A stretch of 64,000 nucleotides of DNA from CAWBLP01 sp963789495 (GTDB lineage Bacteria; Pseudomonadota; Alphaproteobacteria; Acetobacterales; Acetobacteraceae): positions 62,001-126,000 of the forward strand of contig CAWBLP010000006.1 in the NCBI GenBank assembly GCA_963789495.1, in the 5' to 3' direction. Below, piece by piece: positions 63,318 to 64,000 of the stretch. Position 1 is the stretch's first letter. Every line of letters begins with the position of its first letter. The translations under genes and the position numbers were made by a program. The notes under the pieces were generated by a model. That model was not told where the DNA came from, ran no database searches, and saw only the letters and a list, made by a program, of their open reading frames with translations.

Positions 63318-64000
63318 TCAGGCCTTCTTCCTCACATTCAGTCCCATGCTGCTGAACAACTGGTCGAATTCGGCATACTCCGCCATCACGGCTTTGCGCG
63401 TTGCGGCGGGATCGAGATAGTCCACGGTCAATTCGACCTTCTTGAAGTCGCTCGCCAGTGCGGGGTCGTGCAGCGCCTGCTGCAAGGCCGAACTGAGCTT
63501 GTCGCGGATCGGCTGCGGCGTGTCCTTCGGCACCGCGATGGTCCGCCAGACGCCGACGGCGACGTCGTAGCCGAGTTCGCGGAAGGTCGGCACGTCTGGA
63601 AACAAGGGAGAGCGTTCCGGTGCGGCCATCGCCAGGATGCGCACCTTCTTGGCCTCGTACAGCGGCATCACTTCTTGCGTGTTGTTGACTGAGAAGTCGA
63701 GGTGATGGCCGAGCACGGCGGCGATTTTCTCGGCGCCGCCTTTGAAGCCGGGAACGGCTTTGGCTTTGCAGCCGGCTTTTTCCAGGAACAGCACCTCGCA
63801 GACGGTGGAGCTAGGCCAGCTTGCCTCCATGCCGGTGGAGATGGAGCCCGGCTTGGCCTTCATGGCGGCGACCAGGTCCTGCAGCGTTTGCCACGGACTT
63901 TCCGAATTCACCACCAGCATGTTCGGCACGAAGCTGACCTGGCCGATATAGCTGAAGTCATCCGGTGTGAAGCGGACATTGGGCACCAGCAACGGCGCCG
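63318..64000 (-). CDS. tctC: Tripartite tricarboxylate transporter binding protein (TctC/Bug), 5' end outside window
   Basis: C-terminal 227 residues of a Bug-type periplasmic binding protein; the frame is open at the window edge. VRFTPDDFSYIGQVSFVPNMLVVNSESPWQTLQDLV, the KPGSISTG segment with ligand-contacting residues, VPGFKGGAEKIAAVLGHHLDF, LAMAAPERSPLFPDVPTFRELGYDVAVGVWR and the C-terminal helix are all standard. Binds a carboxylate (citrate or other acid) and delivers it to TctA/TctB. Confidence 0.9.
   Translation of the reverse strand, partial: APLLVPNVRFTPDDFSYIGQVSFVPNMLVVNSESPWQTLQDLVAAMKAKPGSISTGMEASWPSSTVCEVLFLEKAGCKAKAVPGFKGGAEKIAAVLGHHLDFSVNNTQEVMPLYEAKKVRILAMAAPERSPLFPDVPTFRELGYDVAVGVWRTIAVPKDTPQPIRDKLSSALQQALHDPALASDFKKVELTVDYLDPAATRKAVMAEYAEFDQLFSSMGLNVRKKA

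Noticed and set aside
1..64000. tRNA or rRNA genes
   Set aside because: I looked for T-loop and anticodon-arm patterns and rRNA signatures while reading and recognised none; a tRNA-scanning program would be needed to exclude them.

Overview
The window is a GC-rich chromosomal segment of an alphaproteobacterium, most likely an Acetobacteraceae-type member of the Rhodospirillales. That placement is inferred from gene content and order (FAD-dependent thymidylate synthase, UbiK-YbjN-ProC-phasin neighbourhood, tripartite tricarboxylate and TRAP uptake systems, lipoprotein alpha-2-macroglobulin next to PBP1C, a lone OmpR-type regulator) and from the interspersed hairpin repeats; no rRNA or tRNA gene was recognised to confirm it. 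Layout: 1-4.6 kb is an EmrA/EmrB drug-efflux operon in which both genes are broken by nearly identical, oppositely oriented 1047-bp IS5-family insertions, each with its own ATT target duplication. 4.6-7.9 kb is a scar region: a truncated response-regulator domain, an intact FixJ-type regulator, pieces of IS3 and IS66 transposases and of a tyrosine integrase, and an unknown lipoprotein. 7.9-23.4 kb is ordinary metabolism: GH15 glycosidase, two SDRs, ThyX, a flavin monooxygenase, enoyl-CoA hydratase, an IS110 element that has jumped into a hairpin repeat, a class-III aminotransferase, HldD, UbiK, YbjN, ProC, a TetR/COQ9-like protein and a phasin. 24.0-29.2 kb is a branched-chain amino-acid (Liv) ABC operon with an extraordinary density of one-base additions, about 27, all of which can be placed directly after a third codon position. 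29.5-31.3 kb is a NitT/TauT-type binding protein plus ATPase with no permease beside them. 31.7-40.6 kb holds an OmpR-family regulator divergent from a 1699-residue alpha-2-macroglobulin lipoprotein, followed by pbpC, which is split by an inserted hairpin repeat. 41-54 kb holds a nucleotidyltransferase, a glutamine-synthetase-like gene, an MFS exporter, a solute-binding protein, a KefB-type antiporter, a flavin oxidoreductase, a DapA-like aldolase and the pqiABC operon. 54.3-57.2 kb is a TRAP dctPQM operon. The right end carries a formyltransferase-like protein, a ketopantoate-reductase-like protein, cytochrome b561, a citrate-synthase-like protein and the start of a TctB/TctC uptake system. 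Overall: uptake genes for amino acids, dicarboxylates and tricarboxylates (liv, dctPQM, tctBC, an orphan NitT pair) are interleaved with envelope maintenance genes (A2M-PBP1C, PqiABC, HldD, efflux pumps). Three repeat families recur between the genes: family A, about 200-260 bp of consecutive GC-rich hairpins; family B, about 100-180 bp built on a CCGGGCTTGACCCGG-like palindrome; and local tandem arrays. Family A has inserted into pbpC and is itself the target of the IS110 copy. Besides the liv operon, three further genes (glutamine-synthetase-like, solute-binding protein at 45 kb, pqiA) carry one frameshift of the same kind, so assembly or mixed-strain error must be excluded before any of these is called a true pseudogene.
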